A stretch of 24,734 bases of DNA from Kiritimatiellia bacterium (GTDB lineage Bacteria > Verrucomicrobiota > Kiritimatiellia > RFP12 > UBA1067). The stretch covers positions 1 to 24,734 of the forward strand of contig JAFNRY010000119.1 in assembly GCA_017385345.1 (NCBI GenBank), written 5' to 3'. The notes beneath the pieces are model-generated. The model saw only the letters and a program-made list of their open reading frames with translations. It made no database searches and was not told the origin of the DNA. How positions within the stretch are numbered: the first letter of the stretch is position 1; every line of letters starts with the position of its first letter. Both the position numbers and the translations under genes were made by a program. Shown here one piece after another: positions 1 through 6,674 of the stretch.

Positions 1-50
1 GCCAAAGTGCAGGCGGCGACGGCCGCGGCGATAATGATTGTGTTTTTCAT
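1..50 (-). CDS. Partial exported protein or lipoprotein, N-terminus only
   Basis: Only the first 16 complete codons lie in the window; the gene continues past the left edge. They read MKNTIIIAAAVAACTL, a lysine followed by a hydrophobic, alanine-rich stretch typical of a Sec signal. V-A-A-C fits a relaxed lipobox, so a lipoprotein is possible. No stop occurs before the edge. The gene follows the CsgG/PEGA-domain gene by 34 bases on the same strand and is probably its operon partner. No good ribosome binding site sits at the normal distance; an AGGA lies about 23 bases upstream. In gammaproteobacteria, COG3014 and LpoB-like genes are often accompanied by small lipoproteins such as YcfL or LPP20 family members, which makes those candidates here, but nothing in these few residues tests that. 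Confidence 0.5.
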   Translation of the reverse strand, partial: MKNTIIIAAAVAACTL

Positions 51-84
51 GGTCGTGTCGATGTTTGTGTTATCCTGTCGATCT

Positions 85-1494
85 TCAATTTCCCGCCTGA
101 ACCGAAGCCGGCGCCGGGGCCGGGGCCGGCGTCTGCTGGCCGGCCGCGGCGGGCGCCCGCGGCGCTGCCGGCGCCGGCATCTGCACGATGGGCTGGACCG
201 CGGGCTGGACCACGGGCTGGACCATCGTGGAGGACGAGACGGAAGTCGCATCCGCCCCGGGCGCCCACGTGACGGTCTGCCATGCCGACGTGTCGAAGTT
301 GATCTTGCATCCCCTGCGGTACGCGGCCTCCGCGTAGCGCAAGGCGAGTTCCGCCCGCAGGCTTTCCTTCGCCGAATACTGGCGGAAGCCTTCGTCGGAA
401 AGTTCGAGCGCCACGTTGAACACCGCGCCGTCCTGGATGTTGACCGTCTGGGACCAGGGCTTCATCCACTGACGGGTCACGGTAAGCTGGTGCAATCCGG
501 GACGCACCTTGAATGTCCCGCCGGACGACCCGACGGCCGCTCCGTCCACCGCCACGGTGATGCCGCCCGCCACGACGCGCAGCTCCTCCTTGACTTCGCG
601 CGTCGCATCCACCGTGCCCGCGAAAGGCGCGATCATGGCGTCGAGCGTCGTGGTGACCGTAAAAGAGGCGAGCGGCCCGGCGTAGGCCGCGGGCGCGCGC
701 CAGGCCACGCTTCTCGCCGCGAGATCGGCGCCGGTGTCGCGCACCCATGCGTCGAAGAGATCGTCGAAGATCGCCATCGGATCGTCGCCGTTGCCCTGCG
801 GCACGGGACGCTTGTTGGACCAGTTGCGTCCGTAAACGCTGCCGCCGGTCGCTGCGTCGAGGACCTTGGTCGTCATTCTCAGCGTGTACACGGTTACTCC
901 GCGGTCGCCGGCCATACGGTTCATCGTCGAGGCGCCGTTTATCGAGGCGAGAAGCACGTAGTCGGCGCCGAGCATCTGGGCGACGCGCGTGACGCTGCCG
1001 CCGGTGAACAGGCCGTCAACCAACCCCGCCCGCTCCTCGGCCGTCGTCACTTTGTAGCGGTTGAAGGCGGCGCCTATCTCGGCGGAGTCCATGATCACGA
1101 AGTTGAGGCCCGCGGCTTCCGCCGCAAGACGGTCGCGGATGCTATCGACCTGATCGTCCATCATGAAGCCGCTGTCGTCGCGTCTCGCCGCCTTGGTGTT
1201 GTTCTTCACGAAAATCGCCATCACTGGCGGCTTCTGCGGCGGAGGCGGCGGCTGTTCCAACACTGCGCGAACCTCGCCTTCGAGCCGCACGACGTTCATC
1301 CCGGGATGGGCGGCCTGGACCTTCTGGCGGAACGCCTGCAGATCGGCCGACGAATCGGGATCGAGAGCCTCCCGCTGCGACACGACCGCCGGCGCCGCCG
1401 GTTTCGCCACCTCGATTTGCGCGGCGTCCTGCGGGAACGCCGCCGCCGGTAGCATCGCCGCCGCGACCATCGCATACATTGCCATCTTGTTCAT
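85..1494 (-). CDS. Secreted CsgG/LpoB-like protein with PEGA domain
   Basis: A 469-residue exported protein. I chose the ATG at 1494, because an AGGAGGTG Shine-Dalgarno lies 8 bases upstream; an in-frame ATG at 1503 is too close to it. Residues 1-20 form a signal peptide (probably cut after AAAFP or nearby). Residues about 90-265 resemble the CsgG / LpoB-type periplasmic fold: a strand with VMAIFVKN, an N-FVIMDS strand, GADYVLLASING, and a strand ending KVLDAATGGSVYGRNW. Residues about 308-365 look like a PEGA domain (ITVAVDGAAVG, then G-LHQLTVTR and W-QTVNIQDG). The tail from about 425 is rich in Pro, Ala, Val and Gln and includes VQP repeats. CsgG/LpoB-like proteins act at the outer membrane or activate penicillin-binding proteins, but no lipobox cysteine is present here, so the exact role is open. 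It follows the 14-residue-repeat gene by 28 bases. Confidence 0.7.
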   Translation of the reverse strand: MNKMAMYAMVAAAMLPAAAFPQDAAQIEVAKPAAPAVVSQREALDPDSSADLQAFRQKVQAAHPGMNVVRLEGEVRAVLEQPPPPPQKPPVMAIFVKNNTKAARRDDSGFMMDDQVDSIRDRLAAEAAGLNFVIMDSAEIGAAFNRYKVTTAEERAGLVDGLFTGGSVTRVAQMLGADYVLLASINGASTMNRMAGDRGVTVYTLRMTTKVLDAATGGSVYGRNWSNKRPVPQGNGDDPMAIFDDLFDAWVRDTGADLAARSVAWRAPAAYAGPLASFTVTTTLDAMIAPFAGTVDATREVKEELRVVAGGITVAVDGAAVGSSGGTFKVRPGLHQLTVTRQWMKPWSQTVNIQDGAVFNVALELSDEGFRQYSAKESLRAELALRYAEAAYRRGCKINFDTSAWQTVTWAPGADATSVSSSTMVQPVVQPAVQPIVQMPAPAAPRAPAAAGQQTPAPAPAPASVQAGN

Positions 1495-1522
1495 TGCATC
1501 CACCTCCTGTTTTGCCGCCGCG

Positions 1523-2176
1523 TCAGAAGCAGCCGTTCACAAACGGGAAAAACGACATGTCGGCGGTCGCGATAATGTTGACGAAGCCGATCTGCAGCCC
1601 CTGGAGCCTGTCGGCTGTGTTGATCAAGCCGAACTGGAAGCCCTGCGCGTCGCGGACGCCGTTGTAGAATCCGAACTGGAAGACGTCGCCGGAATCCGCC
1701 CAGTTGGCGAAGCCGATCTGGCATCCCCGGAAGTCGCCGCCGACCCAGTTGACCGCGCCCGTGCCCAGCCCCACGCCATCGCCGTACGCTACATTGACAG
1801 CGTTGAACATCCATCCGTTGGCATGGTTGCGGGCAATACCCGCGAGGCCGAAATCGAGGCCGTCGAGATTGACGCACTCTCCGCACAGCAGATTCAACTT
1901 GAGGCCGCCGACGTCGAAATCGCGCGACGGGAACTGCAGATCCGGAACCACTGCGAACATGAAGGGGACGGTGCCGGCGCCTGCCATGCCGTTCTTCTCG
2001 ATCTGGCGCGCCGTCCGCGGCATGGCCTCCTGCGCCCCGGCCGGCATCACGCCGGTTCCGGAATTGGTGACGGGTCTTGCGCCCCTGCCGGCCTCCTGCA
2101 CCGTCGCGACGGCCGCGCTCGCGGTCGCCGCCACCGCCACAGCCGCGGCCATCGCCATAATTTTCATCTTTCTCAT
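1523..2176 (-). CDS. Exported protein with six ~14-residue surface repeats (LA_2272-like)
   Basis: 217 residues. The start ATG at 2176 follows an AGGAGG ribosome binding site; an in-frame ATG at 2167 is less well placed. The N-terminus (MRKMKIMAMAAAVAVAATASA) is a signal peptide. The C-terminal half is repetitive: residues 151-164, 165-178, 179-192 and 193-206 are four exact-length units with the pattern G-[CFL]-Q-[IF]-G-[FL]-x-N followed by six variable residues, and 121-150 holds two degenerate units. This resembles what NCBI calls LA_2272 family surface repeat-containing proteins, which suggests a beta-rich, surface-exposed structure. Residues 99-101 and 152 carry cysteines. Function is unknown. 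The gene sits between the COG3014-type lipoprotein and the CsgG/PEGA gene on the same strand. Confidence 0.72.
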   Translation of the reverse strand: MRKMKIMAMAAAVAVAATASAAVATVQEAGRGARPVTNSGTGVMPAGAQEAMPRTARQIEKNGMAGAGTVPFMFAVVPDLQFPSRDFDVGGLKLNLLCGECVNLDGLDFGLAGIARNHANGWMFNAVNVAYGDGVGLGTGAVNWVGGDFRGCQIGFANWADSGDVFQFGFYNGVRDAQGFQFGLINTADRLQGLQIGFVNIIATADMSFFPFVNGCF

Positions 2177-2192
2177 CTTTTCCTCCTCTCTC

Positions 2193-2207
2193 CCGCCGGT
2201 CCGGCGG
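2193..2207. repeat. Perfect 7-1-7 palindrome in leader of the repeat-protein gene
   Basis: CCGCCGG-T-CCGGCGG lies between the candidate -10 at 2213-2218 and the Shine-Dalgarno of the minus-strand gene at 2176. It has no T-run after it, so it is not an intrinsic terminator. It could fold in the mRNA leader or be a protein-binding site. Confidence 0.35.
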
Positions 2208-2212
2208 TTTCA

Positions 2213-2241
2213 ATTCTATCGTGTTCCGGCCGCCGCGTCTC
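2213..2241 (-). promoter_or_regulatory. Candidate promoter for the surface-repeat gene
   Basis: On the minus strand a TAGAAT -10 (2213-2218) lies in the same CGATAGAAT context as other promoters in this window. The -35 at the 17-base position (GAGACG, 2236-2241) matches the consensus at only three bases, and the TGn extension is absent. It is placed in the 71-base gap after the COG3014 gene. Confidence 0.4.
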
Positions 2242-2247
2242 CGCTCT

Positions 2248-3654
2248 CTACGGATTCAGCAGCGACGCCGTCTTCTTCCATGTCGCTTTCCCGCGCGCAA
2301 ACGGCGCGACGCCGACCGTCGCATACGCGTGTATGTCCGAAATCCACGCCAATACCGGACCCGGGGCGCCGGACGGAATCTCCACAGTGCAGCTTTTGCC
2401 GGTGCCCGCATTCCTGACGGTCAGCGAAGCGGCGCCCGGCGGGCAGCGGACTCTTGCGATGTGTACATGCTCCGGCAGCGTCTGCCAGCAGCGCGTATCC
2501 GCTTCATCGGTTGCGGTTCCGAAGACGTTGAAAGCCAGCACTCCGAGTTGCAGCGCGAGGTCTGTGTATGTATTTCCCGTGTTTATGTGGTTGGCGACCT
2601 GCTGGGCCGCTATCTTCACCGCGGCGCGCGCAACGTTGCGCGCCGCGATCGCCGGAATCCTGTCGCGCAGCGTCCGGTAGGCCAGCGCCTGCACGTTCAC
2701 CGCCGGAACGCATTCCGCGGCAAGTCCGCCGCCGGCCTCCACCGCAATCCGCGACGGAGGCCGCGCCGGCGCGCCGTACACCGGGAAATCCACCGACCAG
2801 AGCGTCCCGCCGAAAGGAAGCGGTATCTTCATCGGCTCCTGCAAATCAACCAGCGACTCCTCGTAAACGACCGTGACGTCAACGCCTTCTCCCGGCGGCG
2901 CGGCGGCGAACCCGGCGAGCGCCGGGCATATCGCCGCGGCCTGGCCGAAGGCGAGTTCGGCGTTGCCGTCGTCCGCGTCGATCGAAAACACCAGCCCGGC
3001 GAGATACCATGCAAGCGCGTTTTCATACGACGCCCTGGCGCCGGAAGCCACGGACGCGAGCCGCGCCTCTATCTGCGATGACGCCTTGGCCGCGTTCGCG
3101 GCGTTCTCGGATTTCTCCGCCTCCTCCGGATGTTCGCTCTCGTACTTCTCCTTCATCTGCTCCTGCGCGGTTGTCGCGCGCCGCAGATAGACGCCGGCAT
3201 TGCCGGAATCCCCGGTCTGGTACAGGTTGAACGCCTGGTAGCAAAGCGCGAAAAGCATCTCGAAGCCGGGCGTTTCGTACGGTATGGCGCGATCGTCCCT
3301 TATCGTGGAGGCCATTATGTTCCCGGCTATCTTCCCGGTTTTGAGGATGGGGCCTTCGGTGGACTCGACGAAATACTCCTCGAGATGCGGGCCGAGGACG
3401 GCCGAACTCGCCGCGAAATCCCCGCGCAGCATGTCTATCCTCGCCAATTCGAGCTTGCCGAGGGCGGAGTCGGAAGAATCGCGCGCCATTGCGGAGGCGC
3501 GCTGGAAGGCGTAGTCTCCGGTTCCGCCGCGGATGTCCTGCCTGGCGGCAAGAGCCTCCTTGTACGATGAGCGGCACCCGGCGAGGGCGATTCCCGAAAG
3601 AAGCGCCGCCGCGACGGCCGCGTCAACCCCTGACTTGCTGAACAACCCTCGCAT
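2248..3654 (-). CDS. COG3014-type lipoprotein
   Basis: 468 residues beginning MRGLFSKSG. A classic lipobox L-A-G-C puts the lipidated cysteine at residue 27. The body contains helical, TPR-like segments (for example around GDFAASSAVLGPHLEEYF and GFEMLFALCYQAFNLYQTGDSGNAGVYLRRA), then a beta-rich second half. Layout and motifs such as ALCYQAFNLYQ match the conserved but uncharacterised COG3014 family, usually found next to LpoB-like genes. That is the arrangement here, so a role in outer-membrane or peptidoglycan synthesis control is a reasonable inference. The start codon overlaps the stop of birA by one base (TAATG). A TGGTAGAAT promoter inside the end of birA lies 9 bases before the ATG, and there is no Shine-Dalgarno. 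Confidence 0.7.
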   Translation of the reverse strand: MRGLFSKSGVDAAVAAALLSGIALAGCRSSYKEALAARQDIRGGTGDYAFQRASAMARDSSDSALGKLELARIDMLRGDFAASSAVLGPHLEEYFVESTEGPILKTGKIAGNIMASTIRDDRAIPYETPGFEMLFALCYQAFNLYQTGDSGNAGVYLRRATTAQEQMKEKYESEHPEEAEKSENAANAAKASSQIEARLASVASGARASYENALAWYLAGLVFSIDADDGNAELAFGQAAAICPALAGFAAAPPGEGVDVTVVYEESLVDLQEPMKIPLPFGGTLWSVDFPVYGAPARPPSRIAVEAGGGLAAECVPAVNVQALAYRTLRDRIPAIAARNVARAAVKIAAQQVANHINTGNTYTDLALQLGVLAFNVFGTATDEADTRCWQTLPEHVHIARVRCPPGAASLTVRNAGTGKSCTVEIPSGAPGPVLAWISDIHAYATVGVAPFARGKATWKKTASLLNP

Positions 3655-4442
3655 TATGGCGGCATTCTACCATAAAAACCGACATGGCGCGCAATCGCTT
3701 CGCCGGCCCATATCTTCCGTCCACCGACATCGAGCGAGCCGTCCTCCGCCACGCCGCCGCAAAGCCCTTCCGCCGGCGATTCGTCGCCGTCGGTCTGGAC
3801 GACGCGGACGAACTTTCCTTTGAGCAGATCGAGAGCCGCGATCCGCGGCCATATGGCCGCAAAGCCGCCGTCCTTCCATTCCGCGGCCACGCGGGCGAGC
3901 GAAGCGAGCGTCGCGTCCAAAGCCTCTTCTACTGTCATGGAGACTCCGAGCCGGGCGAGCGAAACGGCCCTGCCGGCGATCTCGGGCGCGAAGCGCGTCT
4001 GCCGGACGTTGACGCCGATTCCCGCTATGGCGTTGCCGCCGTCGCGTTCGCAAAGGATGCCTGCGAGCTTGCGCCCCGCGACAAGCACGTCGTTGGGCCA
4101 TTTCAAACCTATGCCCGCGACGGCGCCGTCGAACGCCTCCGCCACCGCGAGGCCTACCGCCAGCGGCAGCGTGGCGGCGGCCTGCGCGTCGAGCCCGGAT
4201 ACGTCGATCACGGCGCTCATGGTCAGGTTCGCGCCCGGCTCGGCCAGCCATCTGTGGCCGATCCTGCCGCGTCCCGCCGTCTGCCGGCGCGCCACGTACA
4301 CTTCGCCGGCGCGGCCTCCGCGGGCGGCGTCGTTCGTCGATTCCGTCTCGTCGAGACGTACTATCCTCCATCCGGCGAATTGCATCGCGTCAAACAAAAA
4401 CGCCGCCCGGCGGACGTGTCGCCGGACAGCGCTTTCGTTCAT
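3654..4442 (-). CDS. birA: Biotin--[acetyl-CoA-carboxylase] ligase
   Basis: 262 residues. The enzyme activates biotin as biotinyl-AMP and attaches it to the carrier lysine of biotin-dependent carboxylases in the cytoplasm. Visible motifs are the TESTND substrate motif (about residues 33-38), the biotin/ATP loop GRGRIGHRW (about 57-65) and KWPNDVLV (about 113-120), followed by the GIGVNV strand and a small C-terminal SH3-like domain. There is no N-terminal helix-turn-helix, so this is a class I ligase without repressor function. The start at 4442 lies 12 bases after the small basic protein gene; no Shine-Dalgarno is obvious and the ATG 20 codons in (MQFAGW) is an alternative. Its stop overlaps the next gene by one base. 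Confidence 0.93.
   Translation of the reverse strand: MNESAVRRHVRRAAFLFDAMQFAGWRIVRLDETESTNDAARGGRAGEVYVARRQTAGRGRIGHRWLAEPGANLTMSAVIDVSGLDAQAAATLPLAVGLAVAEAFDGAVAGIGLKWPNDVLVAGRKLAGILCERDGGNAIAGIGVNVRQTRFAPEIAGRAVSLARLGVSMTVEEALDATLASLARVAAEWKDGGFAAIWPRIAALDLLKGKFVRVVQTDGDESPAEGLCGGVAEDGSLDVGGRKIWAGEAIARHVGFYGRMPP
3664..3672 (-). promoter_or_regulatory. Extended -10 promoter of the COG3014 lipoprotein gene
   Basis: TGGTAGAAT on the minus strand, inside the last codons of birA. The hexamer TAGAAT (3664-3669) is 9 bases from the ATG at 3654, so transcription would start about 3 bases before the start codon. A TTGCGC further upstream has a long 19-base spacing and is weak. Confidence 0.5.
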
Positions 4443-4454
4443 CTAATTTCGACA

Positions 4455-4613
4455 TCAGGCTTCGGGCTTGGTCTTCTTCAGACCGAGACCGCGGCTGCTG
4501 CCTTCCTTCCATTCGCCACGCTTGACGAGAAGGTTGACGCGTTCAAAACGCTTGAGTACGTTCCTGCGGGACGTTATCTTCCCGGTTCCTTTGAGTGACG
4601 GATGCTGGCTCAT
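4455..4613 (-). CDS. Small basic protein (Verrucomicrobia/Chlamydiae type)
   Basis: A 52-residue protein starting MSQHPSLKGTGKITSRRNVL and continuing with KRFERVNLL, GEWKEG and a GLGLKKTKPEA end. The HPSLK start, the RNVL-R-ER core and the K-W-EG motif match the small basic protein family (TIGR04137) found in Verrucomicrobia, Chlamydiae and related PVC bacteria. Its function is not established; the high Lys/Arg content suggests nucleic-acid or ribosome binding. An AAAGGA ribosome binding site lies about 10 bases before the ATG, and a near-consensus promoter precedes it. birA follows 12 bases downstream, probably in the same transcript. Confidence 0.85.
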   Translation of the reverse strand: MSQHPSLKGTGKITSRRNVLKRFERVNLLVKRGEWKEGSSRGLGLKKTKPEA

Positions 4614-4644
4614 TTTCTATCGTTCCTTTGCTTACAGGCCGTAG

Positions 4645-4673
4645 ATTCTATCATTTTGCCGGAGGTTTTGCAA
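4645..4673 (-). promoter_or_regulatory. Promoter of the small basic protein gene
   Basis: On the minus strand TTGCAA (4668-4673), a 17-base spacer and TAGAAT (4645-4650) with an upstream TGA extension. It overlaps the last codons and stop of the parvulin gene, so the new transcription unit begins exactly where the preceding operon ends. Confidence 0.7.
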
Positions 4674-5958
4674 CCGGTTTTTCAGCCGGCTTCTCCGCCG
4701 GCTTCGGAGCCTCCGGCTTCGGAGCCCCGGCCGCGGCGGCCGACTTTTCGGCCGGCTTCGGGGCTGCGGCCGGTTTTTCGGCGGGTTTCGGAGCGGGCGG
4801 CGGAAGAGCCTGCTCCACGGACACCGGCTTGGACTCGATCTTTTTCGGAACGGTCTTCGGCGGCTTCGGCGGCTCCGGCTTGGGCGGAAGAACCGACTTG
4901 TATTCGTCGGCCGCCTCTATCTTCGCCGCGCCCATCTTGCCGAGGACGTAGTCGCGCGCCCTGGAGCCGTTGCTGCCCCTCTTGATGTTCTCGACCGCCT
5001 CCTCGAGCTTCGGGACTTCGCGCTTCGCGCCGGTCTTCACGAGAATGTGGCTGGCGCGGACCTTGCTGCCGTCGGCGCTCTTGTCGGTCGTCATTACGAG
5101 ATGCCAGCCGAACTGCGTCTTGACCGGATCGGAAATCTTGCCTTTCTCGAGCGCGAAGGCGGTTTCGTCGAACTCCTTGACCATCGCCCCGTGCCCGAAC
5201 TCGCCGAGATCGCCGCCCTTTGCGGAAGACGGGCAGGCGGAGTTGGCCTTGGCCAGCTCGGCGAACTTCTCCGCTTTCTTCGACTCTTCGGTGGCGTCGA
5301 GGATCTTCTTGAACCCTTCGATCTTGGCTTTCGCCGCCGCGTCGTCGAGCACCCCGGCGTTCTGCGCCTCGATCTCCGCAATGCGCTTCTTGGCTTCTTC
5401 CGTGTAGTCCGTGGCATCCTTGTCGAAGACCTGCGTCTTAAGGAGCCAGTCGATGGCGATGCCGGCCTTTATCTCGGCGAGCGCTCCCTCCTTGCCTTCC
5501 GGATGCTGGGCGAAGATTTCATCGCGGCTCTTGGGCGCGTCGGGAATGTTCGCATACTGCTTGAGCATTTCGCCGATGCGCTTGTCCACGTCGGCGTCGC
5601 CGGCCTTGAAACCGAGCTTCGCCGCTTCGCCGCCGAGCACTTCGGTCATGACGAACTGCTGCGCGTACTGCATCCCGATCTGCCTCTTCGCGATTTCCTT
5701 CTGGCCTTCGGGGATTCTGGCGCCGTGCTTCTCGAGCACCTTGGCGACGTAGGCGTCGATTGCGCCGAAAGTAAGTTTCTTGCCGTCCACCGTGATGGCG
5801 GCGTCCTCCGGATTGTGCGCCGGCGCCGCCGGTTTCGCCTCGGCCGCCGCCGGTGCCGCCGGCTCCGCCGCCGCCGCTTTCTCCGGCGCCTTCCCGTCTC
5901 CGCATCCGGCCGCGAGGATCGCCGCGGCCGCCGCCGCCGCAAATTCAAGCTTCTTCAT
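4651..5958 (-). CDS. Parvulin-type peptidyl-prolyl isomerase lipoprotein
   Basis: 435 residues with AAGGA 7 bases before the ATG. A hydrophobic N-terminus ends ILAAGC, so lipidation at Cys19 is likely. Residues about 20-50 are an Ala/Pro linker, 54-215 a SurA-like helical chaperone region, and 228-289 the parvulin core (FAELAKANS, GGDLGEFG-G-MV-EFDETAF, then KTQFGWHLV). The ASHILVK strand that normally opens a parvulin domain comes afterwards, at 302-308, so the domain looks permuted or is followed by a truncated second copy. From about 358 the protein is a Pro/Ala/Lys tail with PKPAEKPA-like repeats. It probably helps fold exported proteins in the periplasm. It overlaps the end of recO by 14 bases. 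Confidence 0.82.
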   Translation of the reverse strand: MKKLEFAAAAAAAILAAGCGDGKAPEKAAAAEPAAPAAAEAKPAAPAHNPEDAAITVDGKKLTFGAIDAYVAKVLEKHGARIPEGQKEIAKRQIGMQYAQQFVMTEVLGGEAAKLGFKAGDADVDKRIGEMLKQYANIPDAPKSRDEIFAQHPEGKEGALAEIKAGIAIDWLLKTQVFDKDATDYTEEAKKRIAEIEAQNAGVLDDAAAKAKIEGFKKILDATEESKKAEKFAELAKANSACPSSAKGGDLGEFGHGAMVKEFDETAFALEKGKISDPVKTQFGWHLVMTTDKSADGSKVRASHILVKTGAKREVPKLEEAVENIKRGSNGSRARDYVLGKMGAAKIEAADEYKSVLPPKPEPPKPPKTVPKKIESKPVSVEQALPPPAPKPAEKPAAAPKPAEKSAAAAGAPKPEAPKPAEKPAEKPVAKPPAK

Positions 5959-6643
5959 AGAGTTTTCCTTGTCCTTGTGTTGTTGCCGCCATCAACGCCG
6001 CCCTCCTGGTCCGGGGAACGCCGTCAAGGTGGAAATCATAGAATACACCAATTGCCCTTGCCGTGTCCAGCAGAATTTTCCCGTCGCTCTCCCGTTCCGG
6101 CGCGTCCAGGCACCGCGCCACCTCCTCCCTGACGGGGATGGAGCGCTCTCCGCGCAGGGCGAAAACGCCGGTTCTGGCCTCTACCGCCGGCTCGAGGCCG
6201 GCCAGGGCGAGAGCGCGCGTTTCAAACGAGACGATGTCTTGCAGGATGCTCCCGCCCTGGCGCTCGAGGCGGTCGAGAGCGCCGTCGAGCAGCGAAAACC
6301 AGTCCGCGGCGCCGGGGCCCGGCGCCGCGAGCCGGGCCGCCACTTCGCGGAAATGCTCCGCGGCGGCGAGCCGCCGCCAGTCCCCCCTCAGAGATTCGCG
6401 CAGTTTCAGGGGCGAACATTCCCGAAGCGCGTGAAGGCCTCCGCGCGAACGGACGTAGTACACGATTTCGCAGAGGTAGTTGAGGTCGTACTGTCCGAGA
6501 AAGAAGCTCTTGGACCGCGCCGCCCCTTTCACCATGGCATCAACCGGCCCTTCGCGCGCGAGCCATTTCACCACGTGGCTCGTCTGCGACCACGGCGCGA
6601 TGGAAAGGCATATCGCTTCGGTCTTCAGCGTCTCGCCGGCCAA
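5945..6643 (-). CDS. recO: DNA repair protein RecO
   Basis: 232 residues starting at a TTG codon, supported by a GGAGG ribosome binding site 7 bases upstream. RecO binds single-stranded DNA and, with RecR, loads RecA during RecF-pathway recombinational repair. The N-terminal OB-fold region shows the family pattern SQTSHVVKWLAREGPVDAMVKGA, followed by R-KSFFLGQYDLNYLCEIVYY. The helical C-terminal half has no obvious zinc-binding cysteine set. Length is normal for the family. mtaB lies 31 bases upstream and the parvulin gene overlaps its 3' end by 14 bases, indicating one transcript. Confidence 0.88.
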   Translation of the reverse strand: MAGETLKTEAICLSIAPWSQTSHVVKWLAREGPVDAMVKGAARSKSFFLGQYDLNYLCEIVYYVRSRGGLHALRECSPLKLRESLRGDWRRLAAAEHFREVAARLAAPGPGAADWFSLLDGALDRLERQGGSILQDIVSFETRALALAGLEPAVEARTGVFALRGERSIPVREEVARCLDAPERESDGKILLDTARAIGVFYDFHLDGVPRTRRAALMAATTQGQGKLYEEA

Positions 6644-6674
6644 GGACTTCCTCCCTTCCGCGCGGCGGGCGCCC

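Noticed and set aside
7..1452. Long open frame on the plus strand opposite the CsgG/PEGA gene
   Set aside because: The translation is Arg/His/Gly-rich with no motifs or signal, while the minus strand encodes a signal peptide, a PEGA domain and has a perfect ribosome binding site. It is a mirror frame caused by high GC.
6030..6050. CATAGAAT on the plus strand as a promoter
   Set aside because: It lies inside recO, lacks the TGn extension and a -35, and points away from any plus-strand gene.
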